57,117 nucleotides of DNA. Source: Mycobacterium sp. GTDB lineage: Bacteria; Actinomycetota; Actinomycetes; Mycobacteriales; Mycobacteriaceae. Positions 17,801-25,591 of the stretch are shown in pieces; the stretch's first letter is position 1; each line of letters starts with the position of its first letter. The translations under genes were made by a program, and so were the position numbers. Where the stretch lies: positions 1-57,117 of the forward strand of contig JAOPVI010000259.1 of assembly GCA_025966225.1 (NCBI GenBank), read 5' to 3'. The notes beneath the pieces are model-generated. The model saw only the letters and a list, made by a program, of their open reading frames with translations. It was not told the DNA's origin and did no database searches.

Positions 17801-17967
17801 CCGACCGCGGCAGCAAGGTCCATCGAATGCACGACGTCCGCGAACAGCACCGTCACTTGCTTGTATTCGGCGTGCCCACCTTTCGGCGCGAGCCGTGCAC
17901 CACAGCCATCGCAGAACCTGGCATTGGCACGCACGTCGCGCCCACACTCACGGCACCTGTCCCCCAC
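14803..17967 (-). CDS. Class III cyclase / AAA-type ATPase / TPR-like multidomain signalling protein
   Basis: GTG 17967 gives 1054 aa. The N-terminal zinc ribbon has Cys5, Cys8, Cys19, Cys22. The cyclase domain follows, with metal Asp44 (VLFADVVHS) and Asp88 (KFTGDGVMAVFG). The usual Asn of the V-N-x-A-x-R transition-state motif is Gly here (GEQVGLAQRM), so activity may be weak or altered. An AAA/STAND-type ATPase follows with Walker A GPPGIGKS and YVIEDVHWIDE (Walker B); the C-terminal half is helical repeats. It resembles large actinobacterial cyclase-ATPase proteins, here without a LuxR output domain. Convergent with, and overlapping by 3 bp, the MFS-ArsR gene. Confidence 0.88.
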   Translation of the reverse strand: MGDRCRECGRDVRANARFCDGCGARLAPKGGHAEYKQVTVLFADVVHSMDLAAAVGAERLREIMAELFDRSSAVVQRFGGTVDKFTGDGVMAVFGAPIALEDHAVRACLASLEIQEEIRRLGKDVELSDGVAFELRVGLNSGEVIAGEIGSGSANYTTVGEQVGLAQRMESVAPPGGVMISESTARLVEASAALGDPEDVHIKGASQPMVARRLLAAATEGGRGARELSTLVGRDWEVNTIGAMLGQSMNRKGRIVGLVGPPGIGKSRMAAEIASLATDRSFQVFTTTCESHTSGIPFHAAAGLLRDIFAIDGLADEAARANVRARMEAADSEEITLLEDLLGIRDGDNPLPAIDPDARGRRLTALLNAAAVARTTPAVYVIEDVHWIDEVSETMIAQFATVLPQTPSLMIVTYRPEYRGVLDTLPSSHRIALAALDDSESTALAAELLGSDDSVVPLLAQVAERAAGNPFFAEELVRDLAERGILTGARGNYVCRGDAADVGVPASLQATIASRIDRLRPNAKRTLNAAAVIGSQFDADLLSCLVEDIEVAQLKAAELIDQVAFGTNGEYAFRHPLIRTVAYESQLKSDRTHLHRRLAAAIEGRDPEAVDSNAALVAQHLEAAGDLSDAFDWHMRAASWAQFRDVAAARTSWQRARDVADRCPVEDPNKVAMQIRPRTALCASAFRFSGRIEEVGYDELRQLCISADDKLSLAFGMAGMLTLLVFCNRFRDAARVASECSRLVDSMSDPAMTLTLSLAAGNAKFQAGEVAESLRLAQRAIDLADGDPTMDNFIVGSPLAFAFGLRGSNRFTMAIPGWRDDFDRATTMSKSIDLTSHIATILLKHAIPIQNGASVTDETAMEETAEALELAKRGGDDFAFDSARLARGVVLVNSGDVAHRPTGLALMNEYRDAYIRHGYATNAVRGVDIVNAREKARVGDLDGAIETARVAVDFHYESGDMTTRGPAVAALVELLIRRGGERDLAEVNAAIERLAAVPTDPGFVLHELPLLRMRALLAQAHGDGAAYEEFRDRYRNMANDLGFEGHMAIGAAMD

Positions 17968-18007
17968 GTCAATATCGTGACACTTGCGCCATCGTCAACC
18001 AGCGTGA

Positions 18008-18065
18008 ACGTGCGAAAACTACCGATTTTCCGCGGCGTGTCGCCTACAGACGCGCACGCTCGCGG
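18008..18065. repeat. Second copy of the intergenic dyad repeat
   Basis: 18034-18065 begins GGCGTGTCG and ends CGCACGCTCGCGG, as does the reverse complement of 10013-10044. The flanking GCGAAAACTACCG (from about 18013) recurs at about 50105-50117 in another gene-free gap. It lies in the 107 bp between two minus-strand genes. Confidence 0.55.
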
Positions 18066-18074
18066 ATGTCGGGG

Positions 18075-18812
18075 CTAGCGTGCGGCCTTCTTGCGTTCGA
18101 TGTCGGCGAGCGCAGCAGCGTGCGCGGCCCTTTCGGCCGCCGTCGTCTCCCACGAGAGCTTGCGGTTCTTGACCACCTTGGCGGGCGCGCCGACCGCGAT
18201 CGAGTAGTCGGGAATCTCCCCCTTGACCACCGCGTGCGAGCCGAGCACACAACCCCTGCCGATCGTCGTCCCCCGCAGGATCGAGACCTTGGTGGCCACC
18301 CAGGTGTCCGGCCCGATACGCACCGGGCCCTTGATGATGCCCTGGTCCTTGATCGGCAGTTCGATGCTGTCCATCCGGTGGTCGAAGTCGCACACGTAGC
18401 ACCAGTCCGCCATCAGCACCGAGTCTCCCAACTCGATGTCGAGATAGGTGTTGATGACGTTGTCCCGGCCGAGCACCACCTTGTCGCCGAAACGCAGCGA
18501 ACCCTCGTGGCAGCGGATGGTGTTCTTGTCGCCGATGTGGACCCAGCGACCGATCTCCATCGTGGAGAGCTCCGGCGTCGCCTGGATCTCCACGCCCTTG
18601 CCGAGGAACACCATTCCGCGGGTGATGATGTGCGGGTTGGCCAGCTTGAACTTCAGCAGTCGCCAGTATCGAACCAGGTACCAGGGCGAATAGGCCTTGT
18701 TCGCGATGACCCACTTCAACGACGCGAGCGTGAGGAAACGGGCTTGACGTGGGTCGCGAAGCCGGGATCCACGCCATCGAACATGTATCGGGGCGCCCCA
18801 CATCGTCGTCAT
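18075..18812 (-). CDS. Left-handed beta-helix O-acetyltransferase-like protein (Rv3034c-like)
   Basis: A 245-aa protein with hexapeptide-repeat acyltransferase features: repeating short strands (VEIQATPELSTMEIGRWVHIGDKNTI, LRFGDKVVLGRDNVINTYLDIELGDSVLMAD, GPVRIGPDTWVATKVSILRGTTIGRGCVLGSHAVV) and the closing block DYSIAVGAPAKVV. DFDHRMD is a likely active-site His loop. It lies beside the MGLP genes, and the M. tuberculosis counterpart has been proposed to acylate MGLP (acetyl or another short acyl group). A second ATG three codons in (18803) is an equally good start. The gene is divergent from the lipoprotein gene with a 53-bp gap. Confidence 0.85.
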   Translation of the reverse strand: MTTMWGAPIHVRWRGSRLRDPRQARFLTLASLKWVIANKAYSPWYLVRYWRLLKFKLANPHIITRGMVFLGKGVEIQATPELSTMEIGRWVHIGDKNTIRCHEGSLRFGDKVVLGRDNVINTYLDIELGDSVLMADWCYVCDFDHRMDSIELPIKDQGIIKGPVRIGPDTWVATKVSILRGTTIGRGCVLGSHAVVKGEIPDYSIAVGAPAKVVKNRKLSWETTAAERAAHAAALADIERKKAAR

Positions 18813-18865
18813 GGCCGGACAGCCTACGCGAGCGCGTGAGGCACCCCGACTAGTCTCGATCCTCG

Positions 18866-20173
18866 ATGCCTGCTCGACGAAAGACCGTGCGCCGGATCGC
18901 GGCGACCGCCGCCCTGACGCTGATGATTGCGTCGTGCGGCAATACCGACGCTTGGGTGGACGCCCATCCGGCCGCCGGTTGGCCCGCGCAGTACGGCGAC
19001 GCCGCCAACGACAGCTACGCCGACGTTGCGGGCGCCAATGCGCTGCGGCTGGACTGGACGCGGTCGGTCAAGGGCAGCCTCGCCGCTCAGGTCTCGCTCG
19101 GCTCGACGGGCGCAACGAACTACCTCGCCGCGAACGCCCAGACGGCAGGCGGATGCTCGCTGATGGTGTGGGAGGCCGACAACAAGGGCCGTCAACGCTG
19201 GTGCACCCGGCTCTGGCAGGGCGGCGGGTTGTCCGGCCCGTTGTTCGACGGGTTCGACAACCTCTACGTCGGGCAGCCCGGAGCAATGCTCTCGTTTCCG
19301 CCGACGCAGTGGATTCGCTGGCGCCAGCCGGTCATCGGCGTGCCGCTGACGCCGCGGATTCTGGACCCCGGTCAGGTGCTGGTGGTGACGCACCTGGGTC
19401 AGGTGCTCGTCTTCGACGGGGGAAACCGCGGCGAAGTGGTCGGCACGTCGCTCGACCTCGTCGAGGGCCTCGACCCCACCGATTCGATGCGTGGACTCCC
19501 CGACTGCGCCCTTGGCCGAAAGGCTTGCCCGGTCGCTGCGGCGCCAGCCTTCTCGCCTGCCAGCGACATCGTCGTCGTCACGCTGTGGGAGCCCAACGCA
19601 GATGCCCCTGAAGTCGTGGGTCTGCGCTACCGGCCGGGCCAGGCCCCGCTGCTGTCGCGCGCGTGGACCAGTACCGACGTGGGCGGCGGCCCGATGGCCA
19701 GCCCGGTGCTCTCGGCCGACGGCAACACCGCGTACGTGACGGGCCGCGACCAAAGGCTCTGGGCGCTCAACACCAAGGACGGCAAGGTCAAGTGGTCGGT
19801 GCCGTTGGACTACCAGCCCCAAACCCCGCCGTCGGTGTCACCGGACGGACTCATCGTCGCCGGGGGCGGACCTGGCGCCAAGCTCGTCGGCATCAAGGAT
19901 CGCGGCGACAAGGCGGACGTGCTGTGGACGCACGCCGACGTGGCGCCGTTGGCCACCTCGAGTCGCGCAGGCAAGGGTGTGGCGTACACCGTGGTGCACG
20001 ACGGTGAAGCGGGTCAGGCCGTGCTGGTCTTCGACCCCGCCGACGGCCGCACGCTCAACCGGTATCCGCTGCCTGGTGCCACCGGCTTTCCGGTCGGGGT
20101 GTCGGTTGGCCACGATCGCGGTGTCGTAGCGGCCACCAGCGACGGTCAGGTGTACGGGTTCGCGCCTGCCTGA
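18866..20173 (+). CDS. PQQ-like beta-propeller lipoprotein (Rv3035-like)
   Basis: A 435-aa exported lipoprotein: basic N-terminus, hydrophobic stretch, lipobox IASC with Cys24. The mature part has propeller-blade repeats typical of PQQ/YVTN-type proteins (GYSDPLFDG-like WQGGGLSGPLFDGFDNLYVG, GPMASPVLSADGNTAYVTGRDQRLWALNTKDGKVKWSV, QTPPSVSPDGLIVAGGG, GVVAATSDGQVYGFAPA). Trp-docking blade ends are visible, but no enzymatic residues are, so a scaffold or binding role outside the membrane is most likely. Ends 4 bp before the convergent secreted-protein gene. Confidence 0.87.
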   Translation: MPARRKTVRRIAATAALTLMIASCGNTDAWVDAHPAAGWPAQYGDAANDSYADVAGANALRLDWTRSVKGSLAAQVSLGSTGATNYLAANAQTAGGCSLMVWEADNKGRQRWCTRLWQGGGLSGPLFDGFDNLYVGQPGAMLSFPPTQWIRWRQPVIGVPLTPRILDPGQVLVVTHLGQVLVFDGGNRGEVVGTSLDLVEGLDPTDSMRGLPDCALGRKACPVAAAPAFSPASDIVVVTLWEPNADAPEVVGLRYRPGQAPLLSRAWTSTDVGGGPMASPVLSADGNTAYVTGRDQRLWALNTKDGKVKWSVPLDYQPQTPPSVSPDGLIVAGGGPGAKLVGIKDRGDKADVLWTHADVAPLATSSRAGKGVAYTVVHDGEAGQAVLVFDPADGRTLNRYPLPGATGFPVGVSVGHDRGVVAATSDGQVYGFAPA

Positions 20174-20177
20174 GTGC

Positions 20178-20882
20178 TCAACCGATCATCGAGTCGATGG
20201 GCGCACGAGGCACCGACACCTGCACCGCGCCTGCGGCCTCCGGGAGCAGATCACCCTGGCTGAAGAAGAAGATGATCGCGTCGTTAGTGATGGCGAAGTT
20301 CTGGTACTTCTGCGGGTCGAGCCCGGCCACCGGCGAGATGTTCACGGGCTGACCGAGCTGCTTCTCGAGCTCGCTCTGCACTACGGGCAGGATCAGCGGG
20401 AAGGGCTGGGTGCCCTCGCGGAACAGGGTGTCGATGGTGATCGGCTTGCGCAGACCCTGATCCCAGTTGAAGGACTTGTAGAACGTCGTGGGATGAGCGC
20501 CGCCGACCCCTTGGTAGGTCTTGAACACCGCGGACTGAGTGCTCCGCGGGGGAACGGCCGAGTTGTACTCCTGGACGGTGGTGTCGAGCTCGTAGGGCAT
20601 GTCGCGCCCGTCGGGCATCTTGGCGACGTTGAGGAAGCCGTCCCGCGTCTGCTTGACGTAGTCGACGACCGCGGTCACGTCTGGGTAGCCGGTGGGATAG
20701 CTGATGGTCAGCGTGTACCCAGGGTCGCTGGCCTGAATTTGGCAGGTCTGCGGGTCGACCATGACGCCGGAGAGATCCGAACATTTGGGGGGCGCGGCGG
20801 ACACGGCGGCAATGCCCGACCAACCAAGCGTAGCGGCTGCCAGCACGGCCATCGCCGCGAAGACTGGAGTCGGAATGCGCAT
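20178..20882 (-). CDS. Secreted RsiV/DUF3298-like protein (Rv3036c, TB22.2 type)
   Basis: ATG 20882, with CCGGAGG about 9 nt upstream, gives 234 aa; the frame is open 14 codons further up, but those are Arg-rich and non-family. The signal peptide is clear (MRIPTPVFAAMAVLAAATLG to AVSA-APPKC), probably cleaved near residue 30. The mature part includes YPDVTAVVDYVKQTRDGFLN, PRSTQSAVFKTYQGVGGAHPTTFYKSFNWD and DAIIFFFSQGDLLPEAAGAVQVSVPR, the DUF3298/RsiV-type fold of the mycobacterial cell-wall family. I recall esterase activity for the M. tuberculosis relative, but no catalytic triad is obvious to me here. Confidence 0.85.
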   Translation of the reverse strand: MRIPTPVFAAMAVLAAATLGWSGIAAVSAAPPKCSDLSGVMVDPQTCQIQASDPGYTLTISYPTGYPDVTAVVDYVKQTRDGFLNVAKMPDGRDMPYELDTTVQEYNSAVPPRSTQSAVFKTYQGVGGAHPTTFYKSFNWDQGLRKPITIDTLFREGTQPFPLILPVVQSELEKQLGQPVNISPVAGLDPQKYQNFAITNDAIIFFFSQGDLLPEAAGAVQVSVPRAPIDSMIG

Positions 20883-20937
20883 GTGAAACCTCCGGAAGGA
20901 GCGGCACCGGCGCCGCCGACGCAAGGATACCCGCGGG

Positions 20938-22206
20938 TCAGCGGGACGGTCGGCAAACGTATGCCACCGCCCGGCTCGCGGTGCCCGCCCCGATCCTGGT
21001 GATCACGAGGGAAAGCCGTTGCGAACCTCGCGGACGCAGCCGCGCCCGCAACGCATCCGGATCGACGTCGATGCCGCGCACCAGGATCTCGAGCGCACCC
21101 ACGTCGCGGGCCGAAAGCTCCTGCCGCAGGGCGCGTTCCCGGAAGTCGAGTTGGGCGAGCACTTCGAAACCACGGACCCCGAGCGGTAATTCAGCTCCCG
21201 AAAGGTAGGCGATGTCGGGGTCGAGCTGCCAAAGTCCGTGCCGCGCCGCGTATTGACGGACCAGACCCGATCGCACCACCGCCCCGTCGGGATCGACGAT
21301 CCATCGTCCCGCGGGGGCCACGGTGCAGTCGTCGGGCTCGGCGTCGGTCAGCTCCTCGCCGGAATCCAGCATGGTCGCCCGTCTGGTGATCGTCGCACCG
21401 GCCAACCCACCCGACCACAAACAGGCCTCGCGGACACTCCCGGCCAGCGACGTCACCTCGATCTCACCGGTGAACCCGATTCGCCGCAACTGGTCGAAAT
21501 CTGCTCCCGGCGCACACTTTACGACCATGTCCCGCGTGGCGTAGACCTCGTACAGCCGATCGAGCGCCGGCGCGTAGTCCAACGGGTCGAAGCGCCGGCG
21601 GCCCCCACTTCTTCGGGCGGGATCGGCGACGATGACGGTGTCGCGCGTGACGGGTGCAAGCGCGTCGGCTCGACAAAGCTCGACGCCGATTCCGCCCCCA
21701 GCCAGGTTGTGCCGGGCCATCGCCAGCCGCACCGGGTCGAGGTCGCTCCCGACGACGAAACTGGCCGTATCCCGAAGTGCCGCAAGCTCGGCGCCGATCG
21801 AGCAGGTGACGTCGTGTACGACGGCGCCTGCCAGTCGACGCGCTCGATGGCGGGCGACCGGGCCCGCGGTGGCCTGCTGCAGGGCCTCGTCGGTGAAGAG
21901 CCAGCCGTCGGGTTCGGCGAATTTGGCCGCCGCCTTGCGCCTCAGCAGCGTGGTCTCGACGAGCACTGCGGCCCGCTCGCCGAAGTGGGCCCGCACGGAA
22001 GCGATGTCGGCGATCCGACTGCCATCAGTGAACCGATGGCCGGCCACCTCGTCGAGGGCCAGTCGCCCGTGCTCGCCGCCGAGATAGGCGACGTCGTCGA
22101 TGCTGAAGGCTACGACGGAGTCGTCCCCCGTCGCTCCGCTCGCCCGGGTTTGGTCCCCGTCACCATCACGTTGTAGAACCAGCCCTTCGGCACGACCTGC
22201 CGCCAT
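20938..22206 (-). CDS. Class I methyltransferase with THUMP-like C-terminal domain (Rv3037c-like)
   Basis: Conserved sequence starts at about 22106 (FSIDDVAYLGG) and continues LTDGSRIAD-type helix, VHDVTCSIGAELAAL, VVGSDLDPVRLAMARHNL (SAM site), VIVADPARRSGGRRRF (motif IV), then a THUMP-like C-terminal part (GLWQLDPDIAYLSG, LRPRGSQRLSLVITRIG). The substrate is unknown; RNA or a sugar has been suggested for relatives. Start problem: no ATG, GTG or TTG exists near the conserved beginning. The nearest in-frame start is ATG 22206, adding about 30 Arg/Gly-rich residues and a 97-bp overlap with the upstream methyltransferase gene. True start may be non-canonical. Confidence 0.8.
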   Translation of the reverse strand: MAAGRAEGLVLQRDGDGDQTRASGATGDDSVVAFSIDDVAYLGGEHGRLALDEVAGHRFTDGSRIADIASVRAHFGERAAVLVETTLLRRKAAAKFAEPDGWLFTDEALQQATAGPVARHRARRLAGAVVHDVTCSIGAELAALRDTASFVVGSDLDPVRLAMARHNLAGGGIGVELCRADALAPVTRDTVIVADPARRSGGRRRFDPLDYAPALDRLYEVYATRDMVVKCAPGADFDQLRRIGFTGEIEVTSLAGSVREACLWSGGLAGATITRRATMLDSGEELTDAEPDDCTVAPAGRWIVDPDGAVVRSGLVRQYAARHGLWQLDPDIAYLSGAELPLGVRGFEVLAQLDFRERALRQELSARDVGALEILVRGIDVDPDALRARLRPRGSQRLSLVITRIGAGTASRAVAYVCRPSR

Positions 22207-23141
22207 ACGTTGGCGTCGACCCAACTCAGCGTGGTCCAACTCTTGAACGCGAACTTCGCCCAGCCCCAACCCAATCGGCCGGGAGGCACCGACGCCTCGA
22301 AGGTCCGGATGGGCCAGCCCAGCATGGCCGCGGTGAACTCCTCGCTGGCGGTCTGCACGTCGACGGCACCGGCGCTGCGCGCCATCCGCTCCAAGTCTTC
22401 GGGCTCGAACGTGTGCAGGTCGACGACCGCTTCCAAGGCGGCGGCGCGGGACGATTCGGCGAGCTCCTCCTGCGGGCGGCGCCAACCCTGCAGGCCCGGG
22501 AGCTTCGTGACGTTTGTGGCGACGCGCCACGTCAGCGTCGACAGGTTGCGCGCGTAGACGTTGCCCTTCGTCGTCGGCTCCCCGGCGAAAACGAACCGGG
22601 CGCCGGGCTTGAGCACGCGCACGACCTCGCGCAACGACAACTCGACGTCGGGGATGTGGTGCAGCACCGCATGGCCGACGACGAGGTCGAACGTGTCGTC
22701 GTCGTACGGGATTCCCTCGGCATCGGCGACGCGGCCGTCGACGTCCAAACCGAGCCCCTGACCGTTGCGGGTGGCGACCTTGACCATGCCTGGCGACAGG
22801 TCGGTCACCGAGCCACGGCGAGCCACGCCCGCCTGGATCAGGTTCAGTAGGAAGAAGCCGGTTCCGCAACCGAGTTCCAGCGCCCGGTCATACGGCAGCT
22901 CGCGCTGCACCTCGTCCGGGACGATGGCGTCGAACCGACCGCGTGCGTAGTCGATGCAGCGCTGGTCGTAGCTGATGGACCACTTGTCGTCGTAGCTCTC
23001 CGCTTCCCAGTCGTGGTACAGCACCTGGGCCAGCTTGGAGTCGTGGCGCGCGGCTTCGACCTGCTCGGCGGTGGCATGCGGCATCGGAGCCGGGTCGCCG
23101 GCGACTGTGGATGGAGTGCCGGGTTCGGTTGACTCACTCAT
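22110..23141 (-). CDS. SAM-dependent methyltransferase (Rv3038c-like)
   Basis: ATG 23141 (MSESTEPGTPSTVAGDP) gives 343 aa; the longer upstream frame is the shadow of echA. Class I methyltransferase: RALELGCGTGFFLLNL (motif I), SVTDLSPGMVKVATRN (strand 2 Asp), FDLVVGHAVLHHIPDVE (motif II), VLKPGARFVFAGEP (motif III). The C-terminal region (LHTFEPEDLERMARSAGAVDVQTASEEF) resembles UbiE/COQ5-type lipid or small-molecule methyltransferases. It belongs to the long minus-strand operon, 10 bp after echA. Substrate not identifiable. Confidence 0.87.
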   Translation of the reverse strand: MSESTEPGTPSTVAGDPAPMPHATAEQVEAARHDSKLAQVLYHDWEAESYDDKWSISYDQRCIDYARGRFDAIVPDEVQRELPYDRALELGCGTGFFLLNLIQAGVARRGSVTDLSPGMVKVATRNGQGLGLDVDGRVADAEGIPYDDDTFDLVVGHAVLHHIPDVELSLREVVRVLKPGARFVFAGEPTTKGNVYARNLSTLTWRVATNVTKLPGLQGWRRPQEELAESSRAAALEAVVDLHTFEPEDLERMARSAGAVDVQTASEEFTAAMLGWPIRTFEASVPPGRLGWGWAKFAFKSWTTLSWVDANVWRQVVPKGWFYNVMVTGTKPGRAERRGTTPS

Positions 23142-23151
23142 GAAGGGCAGC

Positions 23152-23835
23152 CTAACGGGGCGGATCGAATGCAGCCTTGGCGGCCGCCAGTACCTGCGGC
23201 GATAGGTCGGCGAATCGCAACGCCCAGGTGCGCGCGACGTCGTAGACGTGATCGGGGGCGACGAGCTCGTCGACCAGCCCGATCGCCAACGCCTCCTCGG
23301 CACCCGCGAACCGACCGGTGAACACCAGGTCCTTGGCCTTGCTGTCGCCGATGGTGCGGGCCAACCGGGCCGGTCCCCCATCGGCAGGCGACAGCCCGTC
23401 GAGGATCTCCGTTGCACCGAGCTTCGCGTTGTCGCCGCTGACGCGCCAGTCGGCGGCCAACGCGAGCGTCAGGCCAGTGCCCAACGCGTAGCCGGTCACG
23501 GCGGCCACCGTCGGCTTCGGAATTGCCGCGACGGCGTCGATTGCGCTCCGGCAGAGCTCGCCCGCAGCCTTGGTTTCCCGAGGGTTCAGCGTGCGGAGCT
23601 CGGGCACGTCGCTCCCGGCGGAGAAGATCTCGTGTCCGCCGAACACGATGACGGCGGTCACATCGGTCCGCTCGCCGACTTCGGTGGCGACGGCCGTGAG
23701 CTCGCGGCACATCTGACGGGTCAGGGCGTTGGTCGGCGGGCGCGACAGCAGCAGCGTCGCAACCCCCGACGGTTGCTCGCCGTCCTGGTGGTCGGCTTCA
23801 GATCCGCCGTAGTGGAGGCTGACGAACTCGTTCAC
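23152..23835 (-). CDS. Enoyl-CoA hydratase/isomerase (crotonase) family protein, EchA17-like
   Basis: A 227-aa crotonase-fold protein: [15 protein letters not shown], oxyanion-hole region [10 protein letters not shown], second glycine-rich block [17 protein letters not shown], and [15 protein letters not shown]. In active hydratases two catalytic Glu are expected. The second is kept (TEI), but the first, in GGxxELA, is replaced by Thr (GTGLTLA), so water addition as in classical hydratase is doubtful and another crotonase reaction is possible. At 227 aa it is a little short. ATGA overlap with the NUDIX gene downstream. Confidence 0.88.
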   Translation of the reverse strand: MNEFVSLHYGGSEADHQDGEQPSGVATLLLSRPPTNALTRQMCRELTAVATEVGERTDVTAVIVFGGHEIFSAGSDVPELRTLNPRETKAAGELCRSAIDAVAAIPKPTVAAVTGYALGTGLTLALAADWRVSGDNAKLGATEILDGLSPADGGPARLARTIGDSKAKDLVFTGRFAGAEEALAIGLVDELVAPDHVYDVARTWALRFADLSPQVLAAAKAAFDPPR

Positions 23836-24692
23836 CGGCTGTACCCGTCGGGGGCCCGGCCCTCCCGGGCAGCGTTGTAGCGGTCGCTGTTGAAGAACTC
23901 GATCTCCCAGTTGCCGTCGGCCGCGGTCAGGTGCGGTTCCACGGCGACGATCTTGCGCTCGACGGCGAGCACCTCGGCCACCGTGCGGTTGTTCAGTGCG
24001 TCCAACTGCGTCCAGGTGGGGGGCAGCAGAAACGACTTGCCATCGGCGAACTCGTCGAGCGCAGCCTGGGGAGTGGTCCAGAACGCCTTGTCGGTCTCGG
24101 TGTTCTCACCGTCGGCTCGCTGCCCCTCGGGCATCGCCCCGACGAAGAAGTAGGTGTCGTAGCGACGGGTGCGCTCTTCCTTCGGCGTCACCCAGTTGGC
24201 CCACGGGCGCAGCAGATCGGCCCGCAGCACCAGCTTCTCGTCGCGGAGGAAGTCGGCGAACGACAGCGCCTTGCTCTCGAGCGCATAGCGTTGGTCGCGG
24301 TAGACGGACGCGTCGTCGACGAGCAGGTCCGGGTCGTCTGCCGCGCCCGCGAACAGCACGCCGGATTCCTCGAACGTCTCGCGCGCCGCGGCGCATACCA
24401 GCGCGCCCGCGAGCTCGACGTCGACGCCGAGTCGCGTTGCCCACCATGCGGGTTCGGGTCCGAACCAGGCGAGGGGGGCTTCCTCGGGAGCGGAGCGACC
24501 GGGGGGAAAGGCTCCCCGGTCGCGTTCGTCGACGCCCCCGCCGGGGAACACCATCACCCCTGCGACGAACTCCATCGCCGAATGCCGACGCATCAGGAAG
24601 ACTTCGATTCCATCGGCGGTGCCTCGGGGAAAGTCGCGGACGAGCATCACGGTCGCTGCCGGGCGCGGGATCAGCGGGTCTGATTCGGTCAT
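23832..24692 (-). CDS. NUDIX hydrolase (Rv3040c-like)
   Basis: ATG 24692 ([18 protein letters not shown]) gives 286 aa; the upstream frame is a shadow. NUDIX features: [11 protein letters not shown], then after an insertion of about 40 residues the Nudix helix [13 protein letters not shown] with the REx2EExG metal-binding Glu residues. The extended C-terminal part ([30 protein letters not shown]) is typical of the NUDT7/NUDT19-like CoA-pyrophosphatase branch, so CoA or acyl-CoA may be the substrate, fitting the adjacent echA. Coupled by 4-bp overlaps to both neighbours. Confidence 0.9.
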   Translation of the reverse strand: MTESDPLIPRPAATVMLVRDFPRGTADGIEVFLMRRHSAMEFVAGVMVFPGGGVDERDRGAFPPGRSAPEEAPLAWFGPEPAWWATRLGVDVELAGALVCAAARETFEESGVLFAGAADDPDLLVDDASVYRDQRYALESKALSFADFLRDEKLVLRADLLRPWANWVTPKEERTRRYDTYFFVGAMPEGQRADGENTETDKAFWTTPQAALDEFADGKSFLLPPTWTQLDALNNRTVAEVLAVERKIVAVEPHLTAADGNWEIEFFNSDRYNAAREGRAPDGYSR

Positions 24693-25591
24693 TTGGCCCT
24701 CCTGTGCGCAGCGCGCGTGCGAGTTCGGCGCGCGAAGTAGCGGCCATCGGTGACGTCGAGGGTGATGGACTGTCCAAACGCCGTCGACAAGTTCTCTGAG
24801 GTCAGCACGTCGGTCAGCAGCCCCGAGGCGACGACGCGGCCTTCGGACAGCAGCAGGCAGTGACTGAAGCCCTGCGGGATCTCTTCGACGTGGTGGGTCA
24901 CCAGAACCGTCGCGGGGGCGTCGGGGTCGGCGGCCAGGTCGGCCAGCCGGGCCACCAGTTCCTCGCGGCCGCCGAGGTCCAGGCCTGCGGCGGGTTCGTC
25001 GAGCAGTAGCAGTTCGGGATCGGTCATCAGCGAGCGCGCGATCAGCACGCGCTTGCGCTCCCCTTCGGACAGCGTGCCGTAGGTGCGCTCGGCAAGGTGC
25101 TCGGCGCCGACGCTCTCCAACATGTCGATGGCCTGGCGGTAGTCGACGTCCTCGTACTTCTCGCGCCACCGGCCGAGCACCGCGTAGCCGGCGGAGACCC
25201 CCAGATCACGGACGACTTCGGCGTCGGGGACGCGTTGCGACAACGACGAGCTGCTCAGCCCGACACGGGAGCGCAACTCGGACATGTCCGTCTTGCCCAG
25301 TCGCTCGCCGAGCACGTAGGCCGTGCCCGACGAGGGATGTTCGCTCGCCGCGGCGATGCGCAGCAGCGAGGTCTTGCCTGCGCCGTTCGGCCCGACGACG
25401 ACCCAGCGCTCATCGAGTTCGACCGCCCAGGTGACGGGTCCGACGAGCGTCTGACCACCGCGTCGCAGGGAGACCTTCGCGAAGTCGATCAGCAGGTCGG
25501 GGTCGGCTGCTCCAATTCCCGTCGCTCCGCTCGCCCCAGCTCCAATTCCCGTCGCTCCGCTCGCCCCAGCTCCGTCTTCTGCTCCTGGCAC
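24689..25591 (-). CDS. ABC transporter ATP-binding protein (Rv3041c-like)
   Basis: Single ABC domain: Walker A VVVGPNGAGKTS, Q-loop region RVGLSSSSLSQRV, signature YGTLSEGERKRV, Walker B ELLLLDEPAAGLDL, H-loop VLVTHHVEE. Conserved sequence begins near DLLIDFAKVSLRRGG. The closest standard start is GTG 25591, giving 300 aa and an N-terminal extension with a duplicated Gly/Ala-rich decapeptide, and overlapping the YczE gene by about 100 bp. No dedicated permease is next to it except the YczE-like protein, so partner and substrate are unclear; it resembles ModF/YbbA-type stand-alone ATPases. Confidence 0.88.
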   Translation of the reverse strand: MPGAEDGAGASGATGIGAGASGATGIGAADPDLLIDFAKVSLRRGGQTLVGPVTWAVELDERWVVVGPNGAGKTSLLRIAAASEHPSSGTAYVLGERLGKTDMSELRSRVGLSSSSLSQRVPDAEVVRDLGVSAGYAVLGRWREKYEDVDYRQAIDMLESVGAEHLAERTYGTLSEGERKRVLIARSLMTDPELLLLDEPAAGLDLGGREELVARLADLAADPDAPATVLVTHHVEEIPQGFSHCLLLSEGRVVASGLLTDVLTSENLSTAFGQSITLDVTDGRYFARRTRTRAAHRRAK

